A DNA stretch of 37,956 nucleotides from CAZLGM01 sp964623625 (GCA_964623625.1 CAZUUJ010000036.1:1-37956), one strand, 5' to 3'. Counted from the first letter of the stretch, positions 24,165 to 32,860 are shown. A program made the numbers and translations. Notes: generated from the letters alone by a model not told the origin.

Positions 24165-24768
24165 TCTTCGCACGGGCGCTCTTATCCTGGCGGCGGGCCG
24201 CTCTTCACGAATGAAGAAGTTCAAACCACTTCTGCAACTCGGTGATAAAACGCTCATTGAATACGTCATTGGATTGTTTGAGTCTACCGGGATCGATGAA
24301 ATTGTCACAGTGGTCGGCCATCTCTCGAAGGACCTGATTCCTGTTGTGGAGAAGACCACTTCGCGATGGATCAACAATCGTCGATATGATGAGGGGATGT
24401 TCTCATCAATTCAACAGGGTGTTCAGGCTCTCAGGAACAGATGCGACTGCTTCTTTCTCCTTCCGGTCGATATTGTGCTTGTGCGTCAAGAGAGTGTTCG
24501 CACCCTTCTGGAATCATTTAAGAAAAACTCATCGATCCTGATCTGCATTCCTTCCCATAGGTTGCGAAGAGGCCATCCACCGCTTATTTCCTCCAGCCTG
24601 ATTGACAAAATCCAGGAATTTGATGGACTGGATGGAATGCGTGGTTTCTTACGCCAGTATGAGAACCGGACGCGTATCATCCCTGTTCCTGACAAATATA
24701 TTCTAATGGATATTGACACCATGGACGATTTCATTCTTTTCCAAAAAGAAGTGAAGAATATTTCCTGA
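24157..24768 (+). CDS. Molybdenum cofactor cytidylyltransferase-like protein (MocA/NTP transferase family)
   Basis: This protein probably adds CMP to Mo-molybdopterin to form the dinucleotide cofactor used by CoxL/IorB-type hydroxylases. The 203 residues begin with the nucleotidyltransferase signature ALILAAGRSSRMKKFKPLL, continue with TVVGH, NRRYDEGMFSSIQQGV and LLPVDIVLV, and end with RRGHPPLI and DIDTMDDF, all typical of MocA/MobA-like enzymes. I take the ATG at 24157, which has AGGAA just upstream and overlaps the xdhC-family stop by eight bases, over the in-frame ATG at 24139, which lacks a ribosome-binding site. Confidence 0.88.
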   Translation: MSDLRTGALILAAGRSSRMKKFKPLLQLGDKTLIEYVIGLFESTGIDEIVTVVGHLSKDLIPVVEKTTSRWINNRRYDEGMFSSIQQGVQALRNRCDCFFLLPVDIVLVRQESVRTLLESFKKNSSILICIPSHRLRRGHPPLISSSLIDKIQEFDGLDGMRGFLRQYENRTRIIPVPDKYILMDIDTMDDFILFQKEVKNIS

Positions 24769-24783
24769 TCAACCAAGAGTCTC

Positions 24784-24801
24784 AGCAAAGAGTACTTTGC
24801 T
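24784..24801 (+). other. Small intercistronic hairpin
   Basis: AGCAAAG and CTTTGCT form a perfect seven-base stem with a four-base loop between the cytidylyltransferase gene and the [2Fe-2S] subunit gene. No T-run follows, so it is more likely an mRNA-processing or stability hairpin than a terminator. Confidence 0.4.
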
Positions 24802-24818
24802 CATTCAAAAATAATTAA

Positions 24819-25286
24819 ATGATTACATTTTCCGTCAATAAAAAGCAGTATTCCTTGGATATTGATCCAGATATGCCCCTATTATGGGTTTTACGTGATG
24901 TACTTGCGTTAACTGGGACAAAATATGGATGCGGAAAAGGGATTTGCGGCTCATGTAATGTCATCATCGACGGGAAGGATGTTAGATCGTGCAGCATATC
25001 GATATCGGCAGTTCAAAATAAGGAGATTACAACAATTGAAGGTCTTGCTGCTGACAACAATAATCCGATTATCCGTGCTTGGCTTCAAGAAGATGTTGTT
25101 CAATGCGGTTATTGCCAACCGGGGCAAATAATATCCGCTACAGTTTTGTTGGCGAATAACCCAAATCCCACTGACGCGGAAATTCATCGTGCTATGTCAT
25201 CAAACCTCTGTCGATGTGGAACGTATAAGCATATCAAAAAGGCAATTCAAAGAGCGGCAGAAGAGATTAGAAATACTTCGATATGA
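24819..25286 (+). CDS. Molybdenum hydroxylase small subunit, two [2Fe-2S] clusters (IorA/CoxS-like)
   Basis: This subunit carries electrons away from the molybdenum site. The 155 residues show a plant-ferredoxin-type domain with C-x4-C-x2-C in GCGKGICGSCNV and a fourth Cys in VRSC, then a helical domain with CGYCQPGQI and SNLCRCGTY binding the second cluster. All eight cysteines are present and the length is normal (about 150-160). The gene overlaps the large-subunit gene by four bases (ATGA). Best match by layout is isoquinoline 1-oxidoreductase alpha or aldehyde oxidoreductase small subunit; substrate unknown. Confidence 0.93.
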   Translation: MITFSVNKKQYSLDIDPDMPLLWVLRDVLALTGTKYGCGKGICGSCNVIIDGKDVRSCSISISAVQNKEITTIEGLAADNNNPIIRAWLQEDVVQCGYCQPGQIISATVLLANNPNPTDAEIHRAMSSNLCRCGTYKHIKKAIQRAAEEIRNTSI

Positions 25287-27544
25287 ATCAATCCATTAAA
25301 ATAAACCGTCGCAAGTTTTTAAAAATAACTGCTGCTGCAGGTGGCAGTCTGATGATCGGCTCCGCTTTATACAGAACTAATAAAGGTTTATCCCAAGCCG
25401 ATCTTGGTCAAAATAAAGACTTCGGCAATCTTGGCATATGGATAAGAATAACCGAAGATGACAGAGTGACCATCGCCATTCCTAAATCGGAAATGGGACA
25501 GGGAATAACCACCTCTCTTTCAATGATTATTGCAGATGAACTTGGAGCCAGGTGGTCATCCGTTCAGACAGAATGGGCACCTTTGGCGCCAATCTACGGC
25601 CTGCAGATGACAAGTGCCAGTCGTTCGGTTCATGATCTTTGGCAGACCTTTCGGATAGCCGGTGCAGTTGCTCGCACAATGTTGACAGCAGCCGCAGCAA
25701 TTAAATGGAATAACCGGGAGCAAGAATGTTATGTGGAAAACGGCGAGGTGGTTAACAGAAAAAACGGAAAGCGACTAACTTTCGGCCAGTTGGTCCCCCT
25801 TGCTGCTCAACAGGCGATTCCTGAAAAAATCACATTGAAAAACCCTGATGAATTTCAAATAATCGGACGGAATATCCCCAACATTGAAGCCGAGAAGATG
25901 GTCACGGGGAAAATGGTTTACGGTTACGATATCAAACTGCCCGGTATGCTGACAGCTGTCGTTGAGCGATCTCCGGTTTTTGGCGGTACGGTAAAGAGCT
26001 ACAATGAAGAGGAAGTTTTGTCAGTTAAAGGGGTTCATTTTGTTTTTCCCGTATTTACACCCAGATACGATAAATTCACCTATGATTTTCCGGGAAGGGA
26101 TTTTCTGATAGAATTAATCGGAAAACATCAACTGAAAAAGGTGTACCGATTCGTCAAGGAGTTATACGGAAAAGCTGTAAACCAATTTAGAGAACCTGCT
26201 TTTACAGGAGTGGCAATTGTAGGCCAAGATTTCTGGTCGGCTAACAAGGGCAGACGCGCTCTAAAAGTCCAATGGAACGACAAAAAAAATTCTGAGCTAA
26301 GTAATCAAAGAATAGAAAAACTCTTTCAGGAGATGGAAAAAGAGTTTGCAGGCAAAAAAGTTGTTGATCGCGGTGACATTGTAAAGGGCAAAAAAAAATC
26401 AGAAAAGATTGTTGAGTCCACTTATATCGCTCCGTTTCTTGCCCATGCACCAATGGAGCCGATGAACTGTACTGCGCATGTGCGTCAAAATGATTGTGAG
26501 ATTTGGGCGCCGACACAGCGGCCCATGGATGCGCTTAATATTGCCAGACAGTATATCGATCTTCCCCGTGAGAAGATTAAAATTCATAAAATCATCATGG
26601 GTGGGAGTTTCGGACGTCGGCAACACAATGACTTTGTCGGAGAGGCGGTTCAGATATCAAAAGCCGTTGATGCCCCGGTGAAGGTTCTCTGGATGCGAGA
26701 GGATGATTTGCAGAATGGTTTTTATCGACCGCTGACATACAATAAACTTTCAGCCGGTCTGAATAAACATGGAGTACCGGAATTCTGGCACCATAGAATA
26801 GTCGGTAAAGGAACCGATGTTCAGCTTATCAAGGGAATAGACGATACACCATATACTATTCCTCATAAGAGAATTGAGCTGATAAGGAAAACAAGGCTGG
26901 TCCCAACTGCTCCATTCTGTGGTGTGGCAGGTTCGCAAAACGGTTTTATTACAGAGAGTTTTATGGATGAAATTGCCTGTAAAGGTAATTATGATCCGTT
27001 GGAGTTACGTCTTGGATTACTTAAAAACAAACCACGACATATTGAAGTGCTGAAAAAAGTCGCAGAATTGGCGGGCTGGGGAAAATTCTTTTCCAAAAGA
27101 CGTTTCCAGGGTCTTTCATTATATACACATTACAAAACCCTAATCGCTCATATAGCTGAAGTATCTGTAATTGGGAACTCTTTACTCAGGCTTGAAAGGG
27201 TATTCTGTGTTGTCGATTGCGGCCGGGTCGTGAATCCAGCAGCCGCAAAGAAGCAGATTGAGGGGAGGATTCTCTTTGGCCTTGGTCAGGTTACCAAGAA
27301 TCAAATAACAATCAAATATGGCAGAGTTGAGCAGAGTAATTTCCACAACTATAGGATACCGAGAATGAAGGAAACTCCCGATATGGTCGTTCGATTTATT
27401 GAAAGTCATCGTGACCCGGCCGGAGTGGGCGAACTGGGTGCAATTGGAATAGTTGCTGCTGTTACCAATGCAATTTTTGCCGCTACCGGTAAACGAATAG
27501 TTCGACTCCCTCTCTTTGGAAATTCGACTATACGGATAAAATGA
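25283..27544 (+). CDS. Molybdopterin-binding large subunit, Tat-exported (IorB-like)
   Basis: This is the catalytic subunit of a xanthine-oxidase-family hydroxylase. The 753 residues start with a twin-arginine leader (INRRKFLKI followed by a hydrophobic AAAGGSLMIGSALY), so the folded heterodimer is probably exported to the periplasm with its iron-sulfur partner. Family blocks include EMGQGITTSLSMI, GGSFGRRQHNDFVGEAV, APFCGVAGSQNGF and, near the C-terminus, GVGELGAIG with the glutamate expected to act as the base. A cytochrome c or quinone pathway would be the likely acceptor. Single-polypeptide large subunits of this form are typical of IorB and related aldehyde dehydrogenases. No terminator is obvious downstream. 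Confidence 0.92.
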   Translation: MNQSIKINRRKFLKITAAAGGSLMIGSALYRTNKGLSQADLGQNKDFGNLGIWIRITEDDRVTIAIPKSEMGQGITTSLSMIIADELGARWSSVQTEWAPLAPIYGLQMTSASRSVHDLWQTFRIAGAVARTMLTAAAAIKWNNREQECYVENGEVVNRKNGKRLTFGQLVPLAAQQAIPEKITLKNPDEFQIIGRNIPNIEAEKMVTGKMVYGYDIKLPGMLTAVVERSPVFGGTVKSYNEEEVLSVKGVHFVFPVFTPRYDKFTYDFPGRDFLIELIGKHQLKKVYRFVKELYGKAVNQFREPAFTGVAIVGQDFWSANKGRRALKVQWNDKKNSELSNQRIEKLFQEMEKEFAGKKVVDRGDIVKGKKKSEKIVESTYIAPFLAHAPMEPMNCTAHVRQNDCEIWAPTQRPMDALNIARQYIDLPREKIKIHKIIMGGSFGRRQHNDFVGEAVQISKAVDAPVKVLWMREDDLQNGFYRPLTYNKLSAGLNKHGVPEFWHHRIVGKGTDVQLIKGIDDTPYTIPHKRIELIRKTRLVPTAPFCGVAGSQNGFITESFMDEIACKGNYDPLELRLGLLKNKPRHIEVLKKVAELAGWGKFFSKRRFQGLSLYTHYKTLIAHIAEVSVIGNSLLRLERVFCVVDCGRVVNPAAAKKQIEGRILFGLGQVTKNQITIKYGRVEQSNFHNYRIPRMKETPDMVVRFIESHRDPAGVGELGAIGIVAAVTNAIFAATGKRIVRLPLFGNSTIRIK

Positions 27545-27707
27545 AAGATGAACAATCTTAGCAATAACGATATTCTCAGCAATGTTGTGTTACTGTATTC
27601 TTGTCTGATTTCCATTCATTCTCATCCTTGACAATACCTCGTGTTAGGCTGAGTTTTATGGGTAATTAAATATTTCATTAAACAGCGTTGATTCCGATAA
27701 ACAATTT

Positions 27708-28649
27708 ATGAAACTTATAATACAGATACCTTGCTTCAACGAAGAGAAGACTCTGCCCATAGTATTAAAGGGGCTGCCACTTAAAATAAAAGGATTTGAT
27801 GTCATTGAAAGGTTGGTTATTGATGATGGCAGTTGTGATCGTACAGCTCTTGTAGCAGAAGAGTTCGGTGTCGAGCATATTATAAGATTTCCAGCGAATC
27901 AAGGTCTGGCAAGAGGCTTTATGGCTGGAATCAAACGCTCTTTAGATTTAAATGCTGATGTTATTGTGAATATCGATGCGGATAATCAATATTGTGCTGA
28001 TGATATACAAAAATTAGTCACACCAATTTTAAACGGTAAAGCTGATTATGTTATCGGGGCGCGACCGATTGATGAAATCCCTCATTTTTCAGTACTGAAA
28101 AAGTGGTTGCAAAAAATTGGCAGCGTCATGGTTGGATACGTAAGTGGTACCAATATTCCTGATGCACCGAGTGGTTTTAGAGCCATGAGTAGGGAGCTTG
28201 CCAGGCGTCTGAATGTGTATAGCGAGTACACATACACTTTAGAGACTATTATCCAGGCAGGCAGGAATAATATGTCTGTTACATCTGTACCGATCCGGGT
28301 GAATGAAGATCTCAGGCCATCACGTTTAGTTAAAGGTAATTTTTCTTACGTTAAAGAGTCCATCATTACAATAATACGAATACTTGTTGTTTATATGCCG
28401 TTTAAGTTTTTTATGACAATGGGTGCATTTTGTTCTGCAGTTGGTTTCCTGGTTGGCCTAAGATTTCTCTATTACTATTTTTCCGGAGAAGGGAGCGGCC
28501 ATGTACAATCTGTTATCCTCGCAGGTCTATTATTAGGGATTGGGTTCCAGACTATATTGGTGGCCTTTATTGCGGACCTGCTGGCTGTCAATAGAAAACT
28601 CTCTGAAGATATTCGGTATAAGTTAAACAGAAAAGGGAATAATTTGTAG
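27708..28649 (+). CDS. Family 2 glycosyltransferase, DPM1/DPG-synthase-like with C-terminal TM helices
   Basis: The 313-residue enzyme probably transfers a sugar from a nucleotide-sugar to polyprenyl phosphate on the cytoplasmic face of the membrane. The GT-A domain begins IIQIPCFNEEKTLPIVL, followed by VIDDGSCDRT, NQGLARGFMAGI and the metal-binding NIDADNQY, then the acceptor region DAPSGFRAMS. Two membrane helices occupy about residues 225-290 (FFMTMGAFCSAVGFLVG and a second near 265-285). Such enzymes make donors for GT-C transferases such as the candidate at 18.5 kb, though the two are 7.5 kb apart. No strong ribosome-binding site is seen. Confidence 0.88.
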   Translation: MKLIIQIPCFNEEKTLPIVLKGLPLKIKGFDVIERLVIDDGSCDRTALVAEEFGVEHIIRFPANQGLARGFMAGIKRSLDLNADVIVNIDADNQYCADDIQKLVTPILNGKADYVIGARPIDEIPHFSVLKKWLQKIGSVMVGYVSGTNIPDAPSGFRAMSRELARRLNVYSEYTYTLETIIQAGRNNMSVTSVPIRVNEDLRPSRLVKGNFSYVKESIITIIRILVVYMPFKFFMTMGAFCSAVGFLVGLRFLYYYFSGEGSGHVQSVILAGLLLGIGFQTILVAFIADLLAVNRKLSEDIRYKLNRKGNNL

Positions 28650-28702
28650 AGGATTGCTGTACCTACAAACAGAACCACCTTTAAGTTGTATATCGGTGTT
28701 GG

Positions 28703-28852
28703 CCCCGTTGCCTTTTCCAGGAATTTGACATTGAAATTGGTGGTGGTCTGGGTATTCTAGCAGGTAAAATATGGAGGATTGGCTTAATGGGCCAAACGGC
28801 CAGTGGTGAAAATGTTGACGGGTTGCTCAAGGGATTGAAACAGGTTATGTGA
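28703..28852 (+). pseudogene. 3' remnant of a class-V aminotransferase (alanine-glyoxylate type)
   Basis: Between two intact genes the plus strand reads EFDIEIGGGLGILAGKIWRI followed by GLMGQTASGENVDGLLKGL and stops at a TGA (28850-28852). This is the characteristic C-terminal end of alanine-glyoxylate/serine-pyruvate aminotransferases. About 45 of some 380 residues remain, with no start and no upstream homologous sequence in this window, so it is a deletion relic, not a gene. Confidence 0.75.
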
Positions 28853-28900
28853 ACCCGGAACAATAGCATAATAGTTGAAATAACAGACAGATACTGTTTT

Positions 28901-30202
28901 ATGGATATTATTACGACTCATAAAAACACAGACTTCGATGCGCTTGCCTCAATCGTAGCAGGAACGTTGCTTTATCCTGGGGCCACAGGTGTCATACCAA
29001 AAATGGTTAATAAAAATGCCGAACGTTTTCTCTCTACCCATAAAACAGCATTTTCTATTGTCCTTCCCGGTGAAATTGACCTTGAACACGTTACCCGGTT
29101 GATTGTTGTGGATACTAACCAGTGGCGGAGGCTTGACCGGATGGAGGGGTTAAGAAAACGCCAGGACCTTGATATTCACGTGTGGGACCATCACGAGGGT
29201 GACGGTGATATTCATGGCTCCTGGTCCTGTATTGAATCCACAGGAGCGACCGTTAGTCTGATGGTTCGAGAGATGATCCGCCGTAACATGTCTCTTAGCC
29301 CTCTGGACTCAACTGTCCTACTCATAGGGCTTTACGAGGACACCGGCCACCTGACTTATCCGGGTACCAGGCCGGACGATGCCTATGCTGCTGCCTTTCT
29401 TCTTGCCAATGGTGCAGATTTAAACGTTGCTTCTGTCTTTCTCAATCCACCCTACGAGGAAACCCAGAAAGACATTCTTTTCACTCTCATCGAAAATACA
29501 GAAAAAATAACCCACAAGCGCGTCACCATTGGTTTCAATATCACAAAACTCAGGCAGAAGGTCCCGATGCTTTCCACCGTTGTCAATATGTATCGAAAAC
29601 TCATCAATACCGAAGCGGTCTTTGCCATCTTTATCAATGACGAACATTCCAGCACTGTGATTGGGAGAAGCATTACTGATCGTGTTAATGTTGGCAGCAT
29701 TTTGGAGCAAATCGGAGGGGGAGGTCACACAAGAGCAGCATCGGCCACAATCAAGACATCATCCCTGACACCTCAACAGATTAAAGAGAGCATTACCATG
29801 ATTCTTGAAGATAGTAGAGTCAGTGCCGTACAGATTGCTGACCTTATGTCCTATCCTGTAATCATGGTAAGTGGTGACACCACCACGAGAGAGGTTCATA
29901 ATTTAATGGAAAAGCGGAAGATCCGTGGCGTTTTGGTGGGAACCGAAGACAACCTTGAAGGTATAATCGTTCTCTGGGATTTCAAGAAACTGAAGCAGAA
30001 CAGACAATGGAAAAGCCCGGTTAAAGCCTTTATGGTCAGAAATGTTCAGACCATACCGCCACACATTGAGCCTGCAGAAGCAGCCCAGCTAATGGTATCA
30101 AAAAAAATTGGCCACCTGCCAGTGGAACACGAGGGGAAAATAATCGGGATTGTTACACGAACCGATATCCTCACCTATTTTTATAATATGCTTCCTGAAT
30201 AA
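28901..30202 (+). CDS. DHH phosphoesterase with two CBS domains
   Basis: The 433-residue protein has a DHH-family phosphoesterase domain (THKNTDFDALAS with H7, D11 and D13; VVDTN with D71; DHH at 96-98), a DHHA1 domain with IGGGGHTRAAS around 268-278, and two CBS domains (about 305-362 and 370-430), which usually sense adenine nucleotides. The same DHH-CBS order forms the N-terminal half of long bacterial A-adding/tRNA nucleotidyltransferases, but here the polymerase part is absent: the frame ends cleanly after CBS2. It may be a stand-alone nanoRNase or pApA/c-di-AMP-type phosphodiesterase with nucleotide control. Confidence 0.87.
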   Translation: MDIITTHKNTDFDALASIVAGTLLYPGATGVIPKMVNKNAERFLSTHKTAFSIVLPGEIDLEHVTRLIVVDTNQWRRLDRMEGLRKRQDLDIHVWDHHEGDGDIHGSWSCIESTGATVSLMVREMIRRNMSLSPLDSTVLLIGLYEDTGHLTYPGTRPDDAYAAAFLLANGADLNVASVFLNPPYEETQKDILFTLIENTEKITHKRVTIGFNITKLRQKVPMLSTVVNMYRKLINTEAVFAIFINDEHSSTVIGRSITDRVNVGSILEQIGGGGHTRAASATIKTSSLTPQQIKESITMILEDSRVSAVQIADLMSYPVIMVSGDTTTREVHNLMEKRKIRGVLVGTEDNLEGIIVLWDFKKLKQNRQWKSPVKAFMVRNVQTIPPHIEPAEAAQLMVSKKIGHLPVEHEGKIIGIVTRTDILTYFYNMLPE

Positions 30203-30524
30203 TAGTGGTTTTAGTACGCCTGCTTTTAAACTCATCTCACGTGCAACTTCAATTTGCGAAAAATTAAATTGCTACAAGGTTTTTATACTGTCACGGTAGC
30301 TCTCAGCCTATTTTGACACAGGAGGACCCTTTTGGTTTCTCTCGCTCTGCGTATATTTTCAAACAGTTTTTATTTAAATCGTATCAACAAAGAAATTATA
30401 TTTTTCTTCATTTGGGTTTTAGTGGTTTGTTGTTGGTTCTACAGTGGGCTCCTTTCACGCGTTTTTTTGTGATATAATATGAGTGAAGAAGACACCATTT
30501 TATCACGAATGAAGGGAGATCACG
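30203..30524 (+). other. 322-bp intergenic region
   Basis: An AT-rich stretch between the DHH-CBS and lipoprotein genes. It contains a candidate 46-residue membrane peptide with a TTG start (30332-30472) and a good -10-like TATAAT at 30473-30478 without a matching -35. Nothing else is recognisable. Confidence 0.5.
30332..30472 (+). CDS. Candidate small membrane protein, 46 residues, TTG start
   Basis: An AGGAGG at 30320-30325 lies six bases before a TTG that opens a 46-codon frame ending in TGA (30470-30472). The product has a basic N-terminus (SLALRIFSNSFYLNRINK) and then a single hydrophobic helix (about residues 23-40, FFFIWVLVVCCWFYSG). The ideal ribosome-binding site and the orderly positive-inside layout support translation; the rare start codon and lack of any known homologue argue for caution. 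Confidence 0.35.
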   Translation: MVSLALRIFSNSFYLNRINKEIIFFFIWVLVVCCWFYSGLLSRVFL

Positions 30525-31133
30525 ATGACATCACTTAGACAGTTTTCAATTGCTCTGGTTTGTTTCGCTCTGTTGAATCTTGTATCGTGCCATTTATTGG
30601 GCAAAGCTCCCGCAGAATTCTGGCGACAACTTGAACAGGCAAAAAGTACCGAACAAATGGGAAAAATATTGGATGATTACTTCTTAAATGGAAAGTTTCA
30701 GCACAGACAAAAGTATCAAGGCCGCGATATCGGTTATGGACACTTCAGGTTAAAAGATGGTTTCATGGAAGAACGGGATTGGTCTGGATGTTCTAACCTT
30801 CTGGAAATCAATCCACGATATCCAGCTAAATTTACTGTGACTGATAATCGAATAACAGGTTCGAGTGAGGTGTGCTGTAATTGTGGTGGATTAGGTCCCT
30901 GGACCCATTATGAATATGATTTGCTAGTGTACGCGGCAGAAGAACTTAAAAACGTTGAAGAAAAGACAAAGCCGGCTCAACCACAGAGAAGGGTGCCATT
31001 TGCTGGATCCAGTATCGGCACCTACAGTGACGGCAGTAATAAGGTGTATGAGATAGGTGGATATATTTATATTTCCGATCCAGGCAGTGCGCCTGGTGAT
31101 CTCTGGTTATATGGAGAACCACGTATTAAATGA
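30525..31133 (+). CDS. Putative lipoprotein of unknown function
   Basis: The 202-residue product begins with a lipoprotein signal peptide: basic start, hydrophobic core and a lipobox LVSC around residue 22, so it is probably anchored in the outer or inner membrane after cleavage. The mature part has a Cys-rich patch (DWSGCSNLLE, then SSEVCCNCGG) and an aromatic/glycine-rich C-terminus (YEIGGYIYISDPGS). I recognise no family. AGGGAG stands upstream of the ATG. It is alone on its strand, converging with the cytochrome operon. Confidence 0.7.
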   Translation: MTSLRQFSIALVCFALLNLVSCHLLGKAPAEFWRQLEQAKSTEQMGKILDDYFLNGKFQHRQKYQGRDIGYGHFRLKDGFMEERDWSGCSNLLEINPRYPAKFTVTDNRITGSSEVCCNCGGLGPWTHYEYDLLVYAAEELKNVEEKTKPAQPQRRVPFAGSSIGTYSDGSNKVYEIGGYIYISDPGSAPGDLWLYGEPRIK

Positions 31134-31228
31134 GAAGGTTAAAAGAGAGACGGAAAAAGGGATGGTTATAGGCTCCAATTACACCTAAACATAGCTAGGC
31201 TCTATAAAACAATAAACCATAAAGTAGC

Positions 31229-31316
31229 TTCCGGTGTTTCCTGTCAAACAGGAAAGCACAGGCTCCCAGCCCGCAAGCAAAGATTGAGCGAGGACGTTTG
31301 ACAGGAAATGCCGGAA
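31229..31316. repeat. Inverted-repeat element with alternative hairpins
   Basis: TTCCGGTGTTTCCTGTCAAAC (31229-31249) pairs with 31296-31316, whose complement differs at only two positions. The left arm can instead fold locally: TTTCCTGT (31237-31244) with ACAGGAAA (31248-31255), extended by GTG/CAC. The two folds exclude each other. The element lies between the convergent lipoprotein and cytochrome genes, so it may be a bidirectional terminator or a small repeat unit. Confidence 0.6.
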
Positions 31317-31390
31317 AACTGACAGCTTTCATCGTGACATGATTTGTTTAATACATTTCAGCTGAATTTTAGTGGTAATCAGGTCACTTT

Positions 31391-32860
31391 TTACTCAGGG
31401 TCATCATGACATAAATCACAATCCTGTCTGATGATTTTCCCAAATTTTGTCTCATGTTCATCGTTGTGGCAACGAAAACAGCCGTAGCCTTCGTCTTCAA
31501 ACTGATGGCCAAGATGTTGACGATAGGTTCCCCAGGTCACTTTCATTTTCGGCCACACGTTATTGAGATAGGCTTGCAGGAGAAATGTTCCTGATTTAAC
31601 GATTTCACTTTCATGCTCTGCGACAAAATCGTTCCCATGACGTTTGGCAACACGCTCAAGTAAATTCTCAACGATTTGATCTGTTGCTTCATCTCTGCTT
31701 ATATAGTCTTCCCCCAGCACGCCTATGCTATCTTCCCGTATTCCCTCAATTTCAGGGTTGATCTTTTCTGAGTAGAGGCCAAAGTCGACAACCTGTTCGA
31801 GCTCCTCGTAGACATGGGTTGGTCTGTTGTGGCAGTCAATGCAGTCCATGAGCCTCCATTGTGGCTCCATTCCTTCCTCAGGCTCCCCATTGTCTATTAA
31901 ATATTCTTCAGTGGCTCCTTTTTGTCGGATTACTTTAACTTTGCCGATTTTTGTTCGTTTCTTATTAAGGGCCTGATATTTTACCTGGATATCACGGCTG
32001 ACATGCCAATGAATACCTTCAAACACTTCAGTTACCGGGTTTCGGCCACCGATATGGAGGGCAATTTCCTGAACGACGACATCTTTCTGATTATCGTTGG
32101 TGAAACTTATGAATTCTTTAATTCTTTTCCCATGAAATTTTTCCGGCCAGTGACAGCTTTCACAGGTGTCCCGCGCAGGCCTCAAGTGTTCCACAGGTGC
32201 GGGGATGGGTCGATTGAAATCTCCGTCAAATACAGCCTTTACCTGTCGCAAACCGGACAGTTTTGCCCTCACAAACCAGTCCGCCCCGGAACCAATATGA
32301 CATTCAACACACTCTACTTTTGCATGGGGTGAACGCTGATAGGCAGTATATTCCGGGTCCATAACCTGGTGGCAGACCACACCGCAAAAATAGGAAGAAT
32401 CAGTAAAATGGTACCCTTCGTAGGCCACAAGAACGAGAAGTGTGGCATTAATAACCGAGAGAACTGTAAACAGGATTACGCCCTTTCTATGACGCTTGTC
32501 GGAAAGATCAATTTTTAAGTTCTCCTTATTGATCAGGCTTTTTTTAAACCAACTCTTCCGCTGAAAATAGAAAGCAAGCGGAATGAGGCAAAGGCCGCAC
32601 AGCATCATTGCCGGTAAAAATAAAAAAGTAAAAATGGCAAAGTAGTGGTTTTGAATCAGACCTGAAAGATGGCCGATGAGGCCAAGTATGATCAACGTTA
32701 TGGAAATGGTAGTTAAACCTATACCAAAAACCCCTAACGGGGTTTGCCATGCCTTACCAAGCAGTGTCTTCCATGCCCCAGAATTCTCCTCATCATGGTT
32801 GGGAGTCTTTTGTTGATTAATGGGGCTTAAATCTCCGTTACTCTTTTCCAAGTCCGTCAT
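31391..32860 (-). CDS. NapC/NirT-type membrane multiheme cytochrome c
   Basis: The 489-residue protein has three N-terminal membrane helices (about 41-63, 73-100, 128-148) and a periplasmic heme domain. Five standard CxxCH heme sites are visible (from C184, C233, C340 and two near the C-terminus, CFRCH and CDLCH). The first site is C159-x3-C163-H164, followed by QVMDPEYTAYQRSPHA, as in NapC/NirT-like quinol-oxidising cytochromes of metal- and sulfate-reducers. It would pass electrons from menaquinol to periplasmic acceptors. It is the last gene of an operon with an FtsH paralogue and a degenerate sensor, overlapping the sensor gene by 23 bases, which is unusual company for such a cytochrome. 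Confidence 0.88.
   Translation of the reverse strand: MTDLEKSNGDLSPINQQKTPNHDEENSGAWKTLLGKAWQTPLGVFGIGLTTISITLIILGLIGHLSGLIQNHYFAIFTFLFLPAMMLCGLCLIPLAFYFQRKSWFKKSLINKENLKIDLSDKRHRKGVILFTVLSVINATLLVLVAYEGYHFTDSSYFCGVVCHQVMDPEYTAYQRSPHAKVECVECHIGSGADWFVRAKLSGLRQVKAVFDGDFNRPIPAPVEHLRPARDTCESCHWPEKFHGKRIKEFISFTNDNQKDVVVQEIALHIGGRNPVTEVFEGIHWHVSRDIQVKYQALNKKRTKIGKVKVIRQKGATEEYLIDNGEPEEGMEPQWRLMDCIDCHNRPTHVYEELEQVVDFGLYSEKINPEIEGIREDSIGVLGEDYISRDEATDQIVENLLERVAKRHGNDFVAEHESEIVKSGTFLLQAYLNNVWPKMKVTWGTYRQHLGHQFEDEGYGCFRCHNDEHETKFGKIIRQDCDLCHDDPE

Noticed and set aside
30453..30478. A TATAAT-like -10 box upstream of the lipoprotein gene.
   Set aside because: The -10 is good, but no -35 at 16-18 bases is present (TTTCAC is only 14 bases away), so I did not list it as a promoter.
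31922..32332. A 136-codon plus-strand frame opposite the multiheme cytochrome gene.
   Set aside because: The minus strand encodes a clear cytochrome with ordered heme motifs; the opposite frame is a by-product of codon use.
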